The translations under genes were made by a program, and so were the position numbers. A DNA stretch of 21,272 nt from Haemophilus parainfluenzae. GTDB taxonomy: Bacteria > Pseudomonadota > Gammaproteobacteria > Enterobacterales > Pasteurellaceae. A model generated the notes under the pieces. It worked only from the letters and a program-made list of their open reading frames with translations, ran no database searches and had not been told where the DNA came from. The stretch is taken from contig JAGZRY010000005.1 of assembly GCA_018381425.1 (NCBI GenBank), positions 1 through 21,272 on the forward strand. The letters are read 5' to 3'. Shown one piece after another: positions 1 through 8,243 of the stretch; positions within the stretch are counted from its first letter, which is position 1, and the number at the start of each line of letters is the position of its first letter.

Positions 1-42
1 GATTTAAAAGTTGGCTTATTCCAAGATACATCAAGTTTCTAA
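1..42 (+). CDS. 3' end of an unidentified upstream gene (partial)
   Basis: Frame 1 reads DLKVGLFQDTSSF and then TAA at 40-42, followed 30 bp later by a terminator hairpin. This fits the C-terminal tail of a plus-strand gene that begins before the window. Thirteen residues are too few to identify a family, so the call rests on the open frame plus the terminator. Confidence 0.4.
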   Translation, partial: DLKVGLFQDTSSF

Positions 43-72
43 TTTAAATAAACACAACATCATAAAAAAGAT

Positions 73-100
73 AGCCCGATTTATTCGGGCTTTTCTTTTT
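73..100. terminator. Bidirectional rho-independent terminator
   Basis: A 7-bp perfect stem (AGCCCGA at 73-79, TCGGGCT at 85-91) with a 5-base loop is followed by a T-rich run to 100. On the minus strand the same hairpin is followed by TCTTTTTT. It can therefore end both the leftmost plus-strand gene and ybaK, which converge here. Confidence 0.85.
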
Positions 101-580
101 CTATTCTTCGTCAATAATATCGACAAATTCGGCATTCAGTAATTTAGCCAAATCTTGTGGGGCCAATTCGACGCTTAATCCGCGTTTACCACCGGAAACA
201 AAAATCGTATCAAACTCAAGTGCGGTCGAATTTATCACTGTTTTTACACGTTTCTTTTGACCTAATGGACTAATGCCACCGACTAAATATCCCGTGCTTT
301 TTTGTGCCGCATCTTTATCGGCCATTTCAACTTTTTTTACACCAATTGATTTTGCCGCTTTCTTTAAACTCAACATATTTGCTGTGGAAAGCACAAAACA
401 CGCTAATTTTTTCTGATCACCATTTTCAGCGACTAAAAGTGTTTTAAAGGATTGGTGCGGATCAAGCCCAAGTTTTTCAGCGGCTTCATCGCCAAAATGC
501 GTATTGTTAGGGTCATGATCATAAGTATGGAGAGTAAAAGGAATTTTATTTTTCTTTAGTAAATCAATTGCTGGTGTCAT
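101..580 (-). CDS. ybaK: Cys-tRNA(Pro)/Cys-tRNA(Cys) deacylase YbaK
   Basis: This 159-residue protein is a full-length YbaK/ProX-family trans-editing factor. In the family it hydrolyses Cys-tRNA(Pro) formed when prolyl-tRNA synthetase mischarges tRNA(Pro) with cysteine; it acts in the cytoplasm. The family's key lysine is visible as K46 in SFKTL, and the substrate-pocket loop [14 protein letters not shown] spans about residues 97-110, with G101 and S104. The start is supported by AGGAAA at 585-590. The gene is divergent from usg, with 76 bp between the two starts, and ends at the bidirectional terminator. One uptake signal lies inside it (218-226). Nothing is odd about the length or motifs. 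Confidence 0.93.
   Translation of the reverse strand: MTPAIDLLKKNKIPFTLHTYDHDPNNTHFGDEAAEKLGLDPHQSFKTLLVAENGDQKKLACFVLSTANMLSLKKAAKSIGVKKVEMADKDAAQKSTGYLVGGISPLGQKKRVKTVINSTALEFDTIFVSGGKRGLSVELAPQDLAKLLNAEFVDIIDEE
218..226 (+). repeat. DNA uptake signal sequence (USS), inside ybaK
   Basis: Perfect AAGTGCGGT followed by CGAATTT, the Haemophilus-type uptake core. Confidence 0.9.
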
Positions 581-592
581 CTGATTTCCTTA

Positions 593-621
593 TGTATTTA
601 TCAGTATTTTTTCTGTAGAAT
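593..621 (+). promoter_or_regulatory. Candidate promoter for usg-adeP-ychN
   Basis: TAGAAT at 616-621 is a good -10 hexamer, 35 bases before the usg start. The hexamer 17 bp upstream (TGTATT, 593-598) is a poor -35. The divergent ybaK promoter must lie in the same 76-bp gap, but I see no clear hexamers for it. Confidence 0.3.
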
Positions 622-656
622 GAATCGGTTCAGAATATTTTACAGCGGAGAGAAAA

Positions 657-1610
657 ATGGACGCAAGCCTAAATATTGCTATTGCAGCAGAATTTGATCT
701 ATGTGAAAAAATTGCCGAAGCCCTTGAACGAAGTGAGCTAGATGTAGGCAAGGTTTCAATTGTTGAAATTTATCCTTTTGAAGAAGAGCAAGCGGTACGT
801 TTTCGCAATAAAGCGGTTGCTCAATTAGCCACTGATGAAATTGAGTTGAATAGCGTTAATTATCTTTTCTTCGCAGGCCAAATTGACCAAGCCTCCTTAT
901 TAGCTCAAGCCGCAGAAAGTGGCTGTGTGGTGATTGATTTAAAAGGGATTTGCTCTGCATTATCTGATGTCCCTGTTGTTGTCCCAACAATCAATGAAGA
1001 AAATCTGACTGAGTTAAGACAACGTAACATTGTGAGTTTGCCCGATCCGCAAGTGAGCCAATTAGCTTTATCTCTATTACCAATCGTTCAACAAATAAAT
1101 TTAACTCAAATTTTTGCAACGTCACTTTTACCGGCTTCTTATACGGATGGTGAAACCGTGAATAAACTTGCTGGACAAACTGCTCGTTTACTGAATGGTA
1201 TGCCATTAGAAGAAGGTGAAACTCGTTTTGCCTTTGATGTGTTTCCACAACAAGCGGCTAATTTAAATCTACAATTACAAAAAATCTTCCCACAGTTAGA
1301 CAATGTAATTTTCCACCAAATTCAAGTGCCTGTCTTCTACGGAATGGCACAAAAAGTGACCGCACTTTCAGATTATGAATTTGATTACCAGCCACAACAA
1401 AGCGAATTGGTTGAATTACACGATAGCCTTATTACACCTGTGATTAACGGTGAAAACGAAAATGGTGAAGAAAGTGTGAAATTACATATCAGCCAACAAA
1501 GTGCGGTTGAAAATGGTATCGAATTTTGGACGGTAGCTGATGAGCAACGTTTCAATATTGCCTTGTTAGGTGTGAAATTACTTGAGTCGATTTATCACCA
1601 AGGTTATTAA
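657..1610 (+). CDS. usg: USG-1-like protein, aspartate-semialdehyde dehydrogenase homologue
   Basis: This 317-residue protein resembles USG-1, a paralogue of aspartate-beta-semialdehyde dehydrogenase (ASADH) with an N-terminal Rossmann domain and a C-terminal dimerisation domain. Where catalytic ASADHs have the NCT active-site cysteine block before the long helix, this protein reads DPQVSQLALSLLP (about residues 124-136), with no cysteine. I therefore expect it not to be an active ASADH, as is usual for Usg. Its true function is not established. The N terminus (SLNIAIAAEFDLCEKIAEAL) also departs from the classical GxxGxxG loop. The start follows AGCGGAGAG at 644-652. The permease gene begins 20 bp downstream, suggesting co-transcription. 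Two uptake signals lie inside. Confidence 0.8.
   Translation: MDASLNIAIAAEFDLCEKIAEALERSELDVGKVSIVEIYPFEEEQAVRFRNKAVAQLATDEIELNSVNYLFFAGQIDQASLLAQAAESGCVVIDLKGICSALSDVPVVVPTINEENLTELRQRNIVSLPDPQVSQLALSLLPIVQQINLTQIFATSLLPASYTDGETVNKLAGQTARLLNGMPLEEGETRFAFDVFPQQAANLNLQLQKIFPQLDNVIFHQIQVPVFYGMAQKVTALSDYEFDYQPQQSELVELHDSLITPVINGENENGEESVKLHISQQSAVENGIEFWTVADEQRFNIALLGVKLLESIYHQGY
1359..1367 (-). repeat. DNA uptake signal sequence, inside usg
   Basis: Perfect ACCGCACTT (reverse complement of AAGTGCGGT). Confidence 0.9.
1499..1507 (+). repeat. DNA uptake signal sequence, inside usg
   Basis: Perfect AAGTGCGGT followed by TGAAAATGG. Confidence 0.9.
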
Positions 1611-1630
1611 TTTAAGTTAAGGGGAAGACA

Positions 1631-2938
1631 ATGCAACAATCTTTACTTGAACGCCTTTTTTCCATTAAAGAAAAGGGCAGTACGACCAAAACCGAAATTA
1701 TCGCGGGTATCACCACCTTCTTTACCATGGTGTATATCGTGTTTGTAAACCCATCCGTATTAGGTGATGCGGGAATGGATAAACAAGTTGTTTTCGTGAC
1801 TACTTGTTTAATCGCCGCGCTAGGCACCATTGCGATGGGATTATTCAGTAATTTACCTATTGCCCTTGCACCCGCCATGGGGTTAAATGCGTTTTTCGCC
1901 TATGTAGTCGTTGGCAAGCTTGGTTATTCTTGGGAAGTGGGCATGGGTACCATTTTCTGGGGCTCGATTGGTTTATTTGTTCTCACCTTATTCCAAATCC
2001 GTTATTGGTTAATGGCTTCTATTCCGCTTTCATTGCGCGTGGGAATTGGTGCAGGTATCGGCTTTTTTATTGCGTTAATTGGCTTTAAAAATATGGGATT
2101 GGTTGTCGCGAATCCTGCAACCTTAGTGGCATTAGGCAATTTACATGATCCTAAAATTCTGCTTGGCGTATTAGGTTTCTTTATTATCGTAGTTTTAGCT
2201 GCACGTAATATTTTCTCTGGGGTTTTAATTTCTATTGCTGTAGTAACTGGATTAGCGCTTTTAATTGATGACCAAGTTACCTTCCACGGCATTGTTTCTA
2301 TGCCACCAAGCTTAGGTGCGGTTGTAGGAAAAGTCGATATTGCTGGTGCTTTAGATACGGCTTTGCTCGGCATCATTTTCTCATTCTTATTAGTAAACCT
2401 ATTTGACTCATCAGGCACGTTATTAGGTGTAACCGATAAAGCAGGTTTCAGTGATGAAAAAGGTCGTTTCCCGAAAATGAAACAAGCCCTTTATGTGGAT
2501 AGCGTGAGTGCTGTGGTTGGTTCTTATATCGGCACATCCGCTATTAGTACCTATATTGAAAGTGGTGCAGGGGTTTCAGTTGGTGGTAGAACAGGTTTAA
2601 CAGCAGTAACAGTCGGTGTTTTATTCTTACTTACCATTTTCTTCTCGCCACTTGCTAGTGTAGTACCAGCTTATGCAACCGCAGGGGCATTAGTCTATGT
2701 GGGGATTTTAATGGCATCCAGTCTTATTCGTGTACACTGGGATGATTTAACCGAAGCTACACCTGCTTTTATCACTGCAGCGATGATGCCATTTACTTAT
2801 TCAATTACTGAAGGTATTGCATTTGGCTTTATTAGTTATTGCGTTATGAAAGTTGGAACAGGTAGAATCAAAGAAGTAAATGCGCCTGTTTGGGTTGTAT
2901 CTTTATTATTTATCGCTAAATTCATTTGGGTTGGCTAA
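1631..2938 (+). CDS. adeP: NCS2-family adenine/hypoxanthine-type purine permease
   Basis: This 435-residue polytopic inner-membrane protein belongs to the AzgA-like branch of the NCS2 nucleobase:cation symporters (E. coli AdeP, YicO, GhxP, GhxQ). Hydrophobic segments run through nearly the whole length, consistent with the family's 14-segment UraA-like fold. Two signatures are clear: LFDSSGT (about residues 257-263), which carries the TM8 acidic residue, and YIESGAGVSVGGRTGLTAV (308-326), the TM10 substrate-site region. An N-terminal soluble stretch with KTEIIAGITTFFTM is typical. The branch transports adenine or guanine/hypoxanthine; I cannot decide which from sequence alone, so the symbol is provisional. 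The ribosome binding site is AAGGGGAAG at 1618-1626. It is likely co-transcribed with usg. Confidence 0.85.
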   Translation: MQQSLLERLFSIKEKGSTTKTEIIAGITTFFTMVYIVFVNPSVLGDAGMDKQVVFVTTCLIAALGTIAMGLFSNLPIALAPAMGLNAFFAYVVVGKLGYSWEVGMGTIFWGSIGLFVLTLFQIRYWLMASIPLSLRVGIGAGIGFFIALIGFKNMGLVVANPATLVALGNLHDPKILLGVLGFFIIVVLAARNIFSGVLISIAVVTGLALLIDDQVTFHGIVSMPPSLGAVVGKVDIAGALDTALLGIIFSFLLVNLFDSSGTLLGVTDKAGFSDEKGRFPKMKQALYVDSVSAVVGSYIGTSAISTYIESGAGVSVGGRTGLTAVTVGVLFLLTIFFSPLASVVPAYATAGALVYVGILMASSLIRVHWDDLTEATPAFITAAMMPFTYSITEGIAFGFISYCVMKVGTGRIKEVNAPVWVVSLLFIAKFIWVG

Positions 2939-2942
2939 ATAA

Positions 2943-2971
2943 AGGGGAAGCAATATTTCTTCTCCTATTTT
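2943..2971 (+). terminator. Weak hairpin between the permease gene and ychN
   Basis: AGGGGAAG (2943-2950) pairs with CTTCTCCT (2959-2966) through one G-T wobble, around an 8-base loop, and is followed by a short ATTTT. It may reduce read-through from the permease into ychN. It is much weaker than the other terminators here. Confidence 0.3.
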
Positions 2972-3001
2972 AATCACAGTTTTTACAACAAGGAGTACGT
3001 T

Positions 3002-3358
3002 ATGCAAAATATTCTTTTTATCGTCAATGATTCCCCATATAGCGGAGAAAAAACGTTCAATGCTGTTCGTTTCGCCATCAATATGAAAGAAGAGCACAGC
3101 AAGGATGTGAATATTAAATTATTCTGCTTTTCTGATGCGATTTTATGCGGTATTGCTGGGCAAAACCCAAACGAAGGTTTCAATATCCAACAACTTATCG
3201 ACATTTTAGCGGCACAAGGTGCTGAAATTAAATTATGCACCAGCTGCGTAAAAGCACGTGGTTTATTAGACGCTAAATTAATTGACGGCGTGACCCTTGG
3301 TACTTTAGATGATGTATCCGAGTGGACATTATGGGCGGATAAAGTTTTAACGTTCTAA
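3002..3358 (+). CDS. ychN: DsrE-family protein, YchN-like
   Basis: This 118-residue protein matches E. coli YchN almost end to end: MQNILFIVNDSPY at the start, GFNIQQLIDIL in the middle, LIDGVTLGTL, and the identical C terminus WADKVLTF. The DsrE/DsrF-like fold forms hexamers and is linked to sulfur relay, but YchN itself has no firm function. The family CxxC-like pair is visible as C79 and C82 (KLCTSC); C42 and C49 are further cysteines. AGGAG at 2991-2995, six bases before the ATG, fixes the start. It is the last gene of the rightward run and is followed by a strong terminator. Confidence 0.88.
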   Translation: MQNILFIVNDSPYSGEKTFNAVRFAINMKEEHSKDVNIKLFCFSDAILCGIAGQNPNEGFNIQQLIDILAAQGAEIKLCTSCVKARGLLDAKLIDGVTLGTLDDVSEWTLWADKVLTF

Positions 3359-3380
3359 TTTCTGATAAAATTGACAAAAT

Positions 3381-3412
3381 AAAAAGGTGCAATCAATAGA
3401 TTGCACCTTTTT
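3381..3412. terminator. Strong bidirectional terminator between ychN and hsdR
   Basis: A 14-bp perfect stem (3381-3394 with 3399-3412) around an AATA loop has an A5 run at the base of one arm and T5 at the other. It serves ychN on the plus strand and hsdR on the minus strand, which converge here. Confidence 0.9.
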
Positions 3413-3437
3413 AATTCTATATAGTTGGTTTAAGTTT

Positions 3438-6400
3438 TTAAACCTCGCCACCAATCCCAACAAACTTCTCAACAAAGGCAACAATCTTTTGGAAAATGCT
3501 TTGTTTTTTAGTGAGATATTGCGGATTAAGCGGACTCATTTTCGGTAGGGCATCATTTAAATCCGTACCTTGTTCACTAGCATATCCGCGTTTTAAGGAT
3601 ACGTTAATATAACGCTTCGCGGCATCAATATTCAGGCCTTCACTGCTAATTAATTCGTCAGCCTCTTTCTGTTGCTCTTTTTGGGCAAATTGGAAGAAGG
3701 ACTCAATAATACCAGCTTTATCAACTATGCTATCTAAGTCCGTTTGATTGATAAAATCTACGATCAAACTTTCTTTGGCTCGATTACCTAGACTGGCTCG
3801 GATTGTGGTTCGAATTTCATCAATCAGCTCAGCTTTATTTTTCATTTTCTTGTTGTGTTCAAAAATCAATTCTAAGATGTAATCTAGATTGATTTCTTGG
3901 GATTTTAATAAATCCACTTCAAATACTACATCGTCCCAATCAATGGTCGATTTTGCTTTTTCCTCGCCATCTTTTTGACGACGAAGCCAATCCCGAATAT
4001 CGTTGTAAGTCGAACGGTAATTCTGAATGTGGCGTTCACTTGGCATATCAATAGGTTGCATTTCAGCAAAAGCTTCGTCCGTTAAATAATATTTTTCTTT
4101 AAAGGCTTCAACGGCTTTTGCATCGCTGGTATCGAGTGATTGAAATGCTTGTAAAGCAGCGAACTCATCATAGTTTTGCAGAATGTTTTCAACCCGCAAA
4201 TATTCACCAAATAATTTTACAAAGTCTTTCTTGTCTTTTTCTGTTTGAATTTCATCTGGATCAGGGAAGCGTTCTTGCAATTCAGCAATAACCTCTAAAT
4301 ACCCGCGACGGGCGACACCTGCATCAGTAAAGCCTTCCATATATTCTTGGTAACTTTTTTCTAATACAATATTGCGTGTATTGGATTTACCGAAAAGCGT
4401 AATAGCATCAATGGTATCTTGTTCCAAATCACGGAAAGTGACGATATTGCAAAAACTTTTGGTGCTGTTGTAAATACGATTTGTACGAGAATAAGCTTGA
4501 ATTAAACCATGATAACGTAAGTTTTTATCTACAAATAATGTGTTTAAGGTTGGGGCATCAAAACCAGTTAAAAACATTCCAACGACAATCAGTAAATCCA
4601 CTTCTTTGTTTTTGACGCGTTTGGCGAGATCACGATAGTAGTTTTGGAACGATTTCGCATCCACATCGTAATTGGTGGCAAAATAGCCGTTGTAATCATC
4701 AATAGCAGATTTTAAAAATTCCTTAGCAGAAGAGTTCATTGCCTCTACTTCAAAACTTTCATCAATAATATCACCAATCGCATCTTGCTCTTCATTCGCG
4801 GCAAACGAAAAGATTGTTGCAATTTTAAGTGGATTTTTGACCGCACTTTGTAACTGTTTAAACGTTTGATAATAAGCTTTGGCCGCATCCACACTACTTA
4901 CCGCAAACATGGCATTAAATCCATTATTACCCGCATTAAAGCGATGTGTCTTTTGTTTGAAATTATCTAGGACATATTGGGCAATTTGCTCAATACGTTT
5001 AGGTTGTAAAAAGGCTTGTTTTTTCTCGAGTTTTGTTAGCTCTTCAAGATTCTTTTCAGTTTCAATGCTCTTGAATTGTGGCCGTACATCATTGTAATCC
5101 ACTTTAAATTTCAACACTTTTTCATCACGAATCGCATCGGTGATAATGTAAGAGTGGAGTTCAATGCCAAAAACACTGGCTGTAGTTTCAGCACCTAATG
5201 CGTTAGTTGGAAAAATAGGCGTGCCGGTAAAACCAAATTGATAGTATTTTTTAAACTTTCTCGTTAGATTTTTTTGTGCTTCACCAAATTGAGAACGATG
5301 GCATTCATCAAAGATAAAAACGACCTGTTTATCGTAAATCGGTAATTTATCTTCCGATTTCATCAGGTTGTTGAGTTTTTGAATGGTGGTAACAATGATT
5401 TTATTGTCGTCTTTGTCGATATTGCGTTTTAGCCCAGCCGTACTTTCCGAACCATTTACACTATCAGGTGAAAAGCGTTGGTATTCTTTCATGGTTTGAT
5501 AGTCCAAATCTTTTCTATCTACTACGAAAAATACTTTTTCAATAAAGTCTAATTCTGTTGCAAGGCGTGCGGCTTTAAAGCTGGTGAGCGTTTTGCCTGA
5601 GCCAGTGGTGTGCCAAATATAGCCTCCGCTTTCTTTATTGCTCCAATTTTTAGCCAAATAAGAACTTTTGATTTTCCATAAAATACGCTCGGTGGCAGCA
5701 ATTTGATACGGACGCATAATCAATAAGGTGTCGGAAACATCAAATACACAGTAATTCACTAACACATTGAGCAGGGTATGTTTTTGTAGGAATGTCGCCG
5801 TAAAATCCTTTAAATCTTTAATCAGGGTATTTTTTGCCGTTGCCCAATTCATTGTGAAGTCATAGCTATTCTTATTGCGTTTGGTGGTATTAGCAAAATA
5901 GCGGGTATCTGTGCCATTAGAAATGACAAAAATCTGAATATATTTAAAGAGAGAATTTTCTTTATTGAAGCTTTCTTTGCTGTAGCGGTGAATTTGATTA
6001 AAGGCTTCACGAATAGCCACACCGCGTTTTTTCAATTCAACATGCACAAGCGGTAAACCATTCACCAAAATCGTCACATCATAACGATTATCATAGCTGC
6101 CGGTTTGTTCGAATTGATTGATGACTTGCAGAGTGTTATTGGCAAGATTTTTCTTATCTAGCAAATAGATATTCTGAATGCGACCATTATCAAATACAAA
6201 ATCATAAATATAGTCATCATAAATTTTGCGGGTTTTCTCAATCAGACTATCACTGGATTTATCCAAATATTCCTCTAAAAAACGTCGCCATTCTGCATCG
6301 GAGAAAACTACATTATTCAATCGTTGTAATTGCGTCCGTAAGTTTTTAACCAACGCATCATGACCATTGATTTCTTGTAAATACTCATAGCCTTGCGCCC

Positions 6401-6533
6401 GTAAATCATTAATAAACTCACGCTCAAGACTCCCTTCCGTTTGATAACCAGCATTAGGCTCTTCCACAAATTTATTATATTGATCTAAAACGATAAAATT
6501 ATTGGATTCGGCGATGGTTTTATATTGGGTCAT
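3438..6533 (-). CDS. hsdR: Type I restriction enzyme, R subunit (EcoR124I-like, type IC)
   Basis: This 1031-residue protein is the motor and nuclease subunit of a type I restriction-modification enzyme. It translocates DNA using ATP and cleaves unmethylated DNA at a distance when bound to the M2S core. The N-terminal PD-(D/E)XK nuclease shows D152, then E166 and K168 in VELKKRG. The SF2 helicase core shows Walker A TTGSGKT with K314 and the motif II box DECH at 409-412. These positions run one residue ahead of EcoR124I, whose full length is also similar, so I place it in type IC. The helicase is followed by an alpha-helical C-terminal region expected to dock on the methylase. AAGGAA overlapping the rhuM stop codon supports the start, ten bases after rhuM. 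One uptake signal lies inside. No frameshift or lost catalytic residue is visible. Confidence 0.96.
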   Translation of the reverse strand: MTQYKTIAESNNFIVLDQYNKFVEEPNAGYQTEGSLEREFINDLRAQGYEYLQEINGHDALVKNLRTQLQRLNNVVFSDAEWRRFLEEYLDKSSDSLIEKTRKIYDDYIYDFVFDNGRIQNIYLLDKKNLANNTLQVINQFEQTGSYDNRYDVTILVNGLPLVHVELKKRGVAIREAFNQIHRYSKESFNKENSLFKYIQIFVISNGTDTRYFANTTKRNKNSYDFTMNWATAKNTLIKDLKDFTATFLQKHTLLNVLVNYCVFDVSDTLLIMRPYQIAATERILWKIKSSYLAKNWSNKESGGYIWHTTGSGKTLTSFKAARLATELDFIEKVFFVVDRKDLDYQTMKEYQRFSPDSVNGSESTAGLKRNIDKDDNKIIVTTIQKLNNLMKSEDKLPIYDKQVVFIFDECHRSQFGEAQKNLTRKFKKYYQFGFTGTPIFPTNALGAETTASVFGIELHSYIITDAIRDEKVLKFKVDYNDVRPQFKSIETEKNLEELTKLEKKQAFLQPKRIEQIAQYVLDNFKQKTHRFNAGNNGFNAMFAVSSVDAAKAYYQTFKQLQSAVKNPLKIATIFSFAANEEQDAIGDIIDESFEVEAMNSSAKEFLKSAIDDYNGYFATNYDVDAKSFQNYYRDLAKRVKNKEVDLLIVVGMFLTGFDAPTLNTLFVDKNLRYHGLIQAYSRTNRIYNSTKSFCNIVTFRDLEQDTIDAITLFGKSNTRNIVLEKSYQEYMEGFTDAGVARRGYLEVIAELQERFPDPDEIQTEKDKKDFVKLFGEYLRVENILQNYDEFAALQAFQSLDTSDAKAVEAFKEKYYLTDEAFAEMQPIDMPSERHIQNYRSTYNDIRDWLRRQKDGEEKAKSTIDWDDVVFEVDLLKSQEINLDYILELIFEHNKKMKNKAELIDEIRTTIRASLGNRAKESLIVDFINQTDLDSIVDKAGIIESFFQFAQKEQQKEADELISSEGLNIDAAKRYINVSLKRGYASEQGTDLNDALPKMSPLNPQYLTKKQSIFQKIVAFVEKFVGIGGEV
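4840..4848 (-). repeat. DNA uptake signal sequence, inside hsdR
   Basis: Perfect ACCGCACTT preceded by TTTTTG, i.e. the extended uptake consensus. Confidence 0.9.
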
Positions 6534-6543
6534 AAGCGGTTCC

Positions 6544-7542
6544 TTAATGCTTTTGCTTATTCAGATCTTTCTGCCAGTTTTCTAAAATTTCTAAATCTTC
6601 ATTATCAGATTGTATGCGTTTTTGTTGTTTTCTGACCTGATCAAATAAGGCATATTGTACTTTGGTAAAGGTTTCCATTTGTTTTACGGTTCGGGTTCCA
6701 TTACCGATAAGCAACGGAAAACCGTTAAATTCAATTAAATTATCGACATTATTACGCCAGAAATTTAATGTGAGATCTTGACGGTTTTTAACGCGTAATT
6801 CAGCACTTTCTAAAAAGATCATCACTAAACGATTCAAAGAATCTAATTCATCATGCGTTAAATAGTTTTTAGCGGTAATAATATCGCCTTTACGTACAAC
6901 AGCACCTTTCCAAGAGGTGAGCCCCATATTAGGTAGCTCGGCATTTGCACGCGTACAGATGAGCTCTGCGGCGGTTTGTTGTGTAATGGCATAAATCAAC
7001 TTATTTTGTGTCTCGGCAAAAAACATTTGAGTAACTTTATCTGTTTTATCGTAGTCACTGGATAATTTAAATAATTCTCGTACTTTTTGATAAAACCGCA
7101 ATTCACTGGCTCTAATTTCACGAATTTGTTCCAGTAATTCATCAAAATGATCAAATCGACCTTGAGGATTTTTCAACCGCTCTTTATCTAATAGAAAACC
7201 TTTATCTAAATAAGTACGTAATTGCGTATTCGCCCAACGACGAAACTGTACACCACGAGGGCTACGCACACGAAAGCCGATGGCGAGAATCATATCAAGG
7301 GAATAATGTTTTACTTGATATTGCTTGCCATCTTGGGCAGTTATTAAATAATCCTTAATAACTGAAAATTCATCTAACTCTTTGTCTTGTAATATATTTT
7401 TTATGTGGATGGTTATGTTTTGTACAGAGGTGTCAAAAAGTTCCGCAAGCTGATTTTGGGTTAACCATGCTTCATTTTCTACGACAAGCAATGCAACATG
7501 GGATTTACCGTCGTCGGTGTTGTAGATGATTAAGTCATTCAT
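6544..7542 (-). CDS. rhuM: RhuM family protein in the type I restriction operon
   Basis: This 332-residue protein matches the RhuM family, named from a Salmonella pathogenicity-island gene and often found inside type I restriction operons. The N terminus has a winged-helix-like segment, [18 protein letters not shown] (about residues 30-47). The hallmark block [17 protein letters not shown] (about 81-97) and [15 protein letters not shown] follow. The C-terminal half contains [20 protein letters not shown] and a [16 protein letters not shown] segment reminiscent of Fic/Doc-like proteins. No enzymatic activity is firmly established for the family. Placement between hsdS/RAYT and hsdR, 10 bp before hsdR, makes co-expression with the restriction subunit likely. 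A role as regulator or anti-restriction sensor is possible but unproven. Confidence 0.85.
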   Translation of the reverse strand: MNDLIIYNTDDGKSHVALLVVENEAWLTQNQLAELFDTSVQNITIHIKNILQDKELDEFSVIKDYLITAQDGKQYQVKHYSLDMILAIGFRVRSPRGVQFRRWANTQLRTYLDKGFLLDKERLKNPQGRFDHFDELLEQIREIRASELRFYQKVRELFKLSSDYDKTDKVTQMFFAETQNKLIYAITQQTAAELICTRANAELPNMGLTSWKGAVVRKGDIITAKNYLTHDELDSLNRLVMIFLESAELRVKNRQDLTLNFWRNNVDNLIEFNGFPLLIGNGTRTVKQMETFTKVQYALFDQVRKQQKRIQSDNEDLEILENWQKDLNKQKH

Positions 7543-7559
7543 GATTTCTTCTCAAATTT

Positions 7560-7620
7560 GTAGGGTGGGCTTCAGCCCACTAATTAACCATAACAAACTG
7601 TAGGCTAAAGCCCACCCTAC
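7560..7620. repeat. REP-like paired palindrome, copy 1 (between RAYT and rhuM)
   Basis: Outer 12-bp inverted ends GTAGGGTGGGCT (7560-7571) and AGCCCACCCTAC (7609-7620) enclose about 37 bp. Each end can also fold on itself: GTGGGC-TTCA-GCCCAC at 7565-7580 is perfect, while the other arm has a mismatch (GTAGGC against GCCCAC). It matches copies 2 and 3 and abuts the RAYT gene, as expected for a REP pair (BIME-like unit). Confidence 0.88.
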
Positions 7621-7627
7621 AGTATTG

Positions 7628-8158
7628 TTATATATCACCTTTAATTTTCAAATCTGGGTTGCCTCCCCAATCTTCAGGATAAATCTCTGCTTTCACATCA
7701 CGATGGAAGGAAGAATACGGCCAATCTTTTACTACCTCAATATAGCCGTGTTTCACAGGATTGTAATAAATATAATCTAAATGATTCGCTAAATCTTTAT
7801 CATCACGAATTAAATGCTCCCAAAATCGGCGTTGCCAAATACCTGATTCTCGATATTTTTGTCTATTTTTATTAAATTGTCGGCATTCTTTAGGAAGTTG
7901 TCGTGTAAATTGTGTTTTTAAATATGCGATGCGTATTGCGTAATTATCATCATTTTCAGGTAATTGCATCAGTAAATGAATATGATCGGGCAAAATACAA
8001 ATTGCTACTGTTTCGAATGGATAATGTTCACAAGTTTGTTTATATGCAGATCTAAATTCATTGATATAGTCAGTTAGATAAGATTTTGTTCTATCTTGTA
8101 AAACAATTGTGAAAAAATATAATCCACCTTTAGTAAAATCGCGACGATAATTAGACAT
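7628..8158 (-). CDS. REP-associated tyrosine transposase (RAYT, IS200/IS605 Y1 family)
   Basis: This 176-residue Y1 single-strand transposase has the HUH-type motif HIH at residues 59-61 inside LPDHIHLLMQLP. The conserved C-terminal block DYIYYNPVKHGY (about 128-139) contains the catalytic tyrosine, probably Y129. WPYSSFHR and an aromatic tail (IYPEDWGG) complete the RAYT signature. RAYTs bind and nick REP palindromes and are usually domesticated single-copy genes. This one is flanked directly by two REP-like pairs of the same family (copies 1 and 2), which marks them as its likely substrate. It is in the same orientation as the restriction genes and sits between hsdS and rhuM, which is an unusual address. 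It is intact, with no visible frameshift. Confidence 0.92.
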   Translation of the reverse strand: MSNYRRDFTKGGLYFFTIVLQDRTKSYLTDYINEFRSAYKQTCEHYPFETVAICILPDHIHLLMQLPENDDNYAIRIAYLKTQFTRQLPKECRQFNKNRQKYRESGIWQRRFWEHLIRDDKDLANHLDYIYYNPVKHGYIEVVKDWPYSSFHRDVKAEIYPEDWGGNPDLKIKGDI

Positions 8159-8179
8159 ATATTATTCCAAATTGTAGTT

Positions 8180-8241
8180 CGTAGGGGGGCTTTAGCCCAC
8201 CGTTTGTTGTGATTAATTGGTGGGCTGAAGCCCACCCTACG
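8180..8241. repeat. REP-like paired palindrome, copy 2 (between hsdS and RAYT)
   Basis: The left arm CGTAGGGGGGCTTTAGCCCA begins at 8180 and runs to 8202; the right arm ending GAAGCCCACCCTACG runs from 8219 to 8241. Arms are inverted relative to each other and each is self-complementary. The left arm has GGGGGG where the other copies have GGTGGG. The right arm ends two bases before the hsdS stop codon. Confidence 0.88.
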
Positions 8242-8243
8242 GG

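Noticed and set aside
2002..2418. 138-codon open frame antisense to the permease gene
   Set aside because: It is a shadow of a highly hydrophobic gene, with low-complexity Lys/Pro/Ile composition and no ribosome binding site of note.
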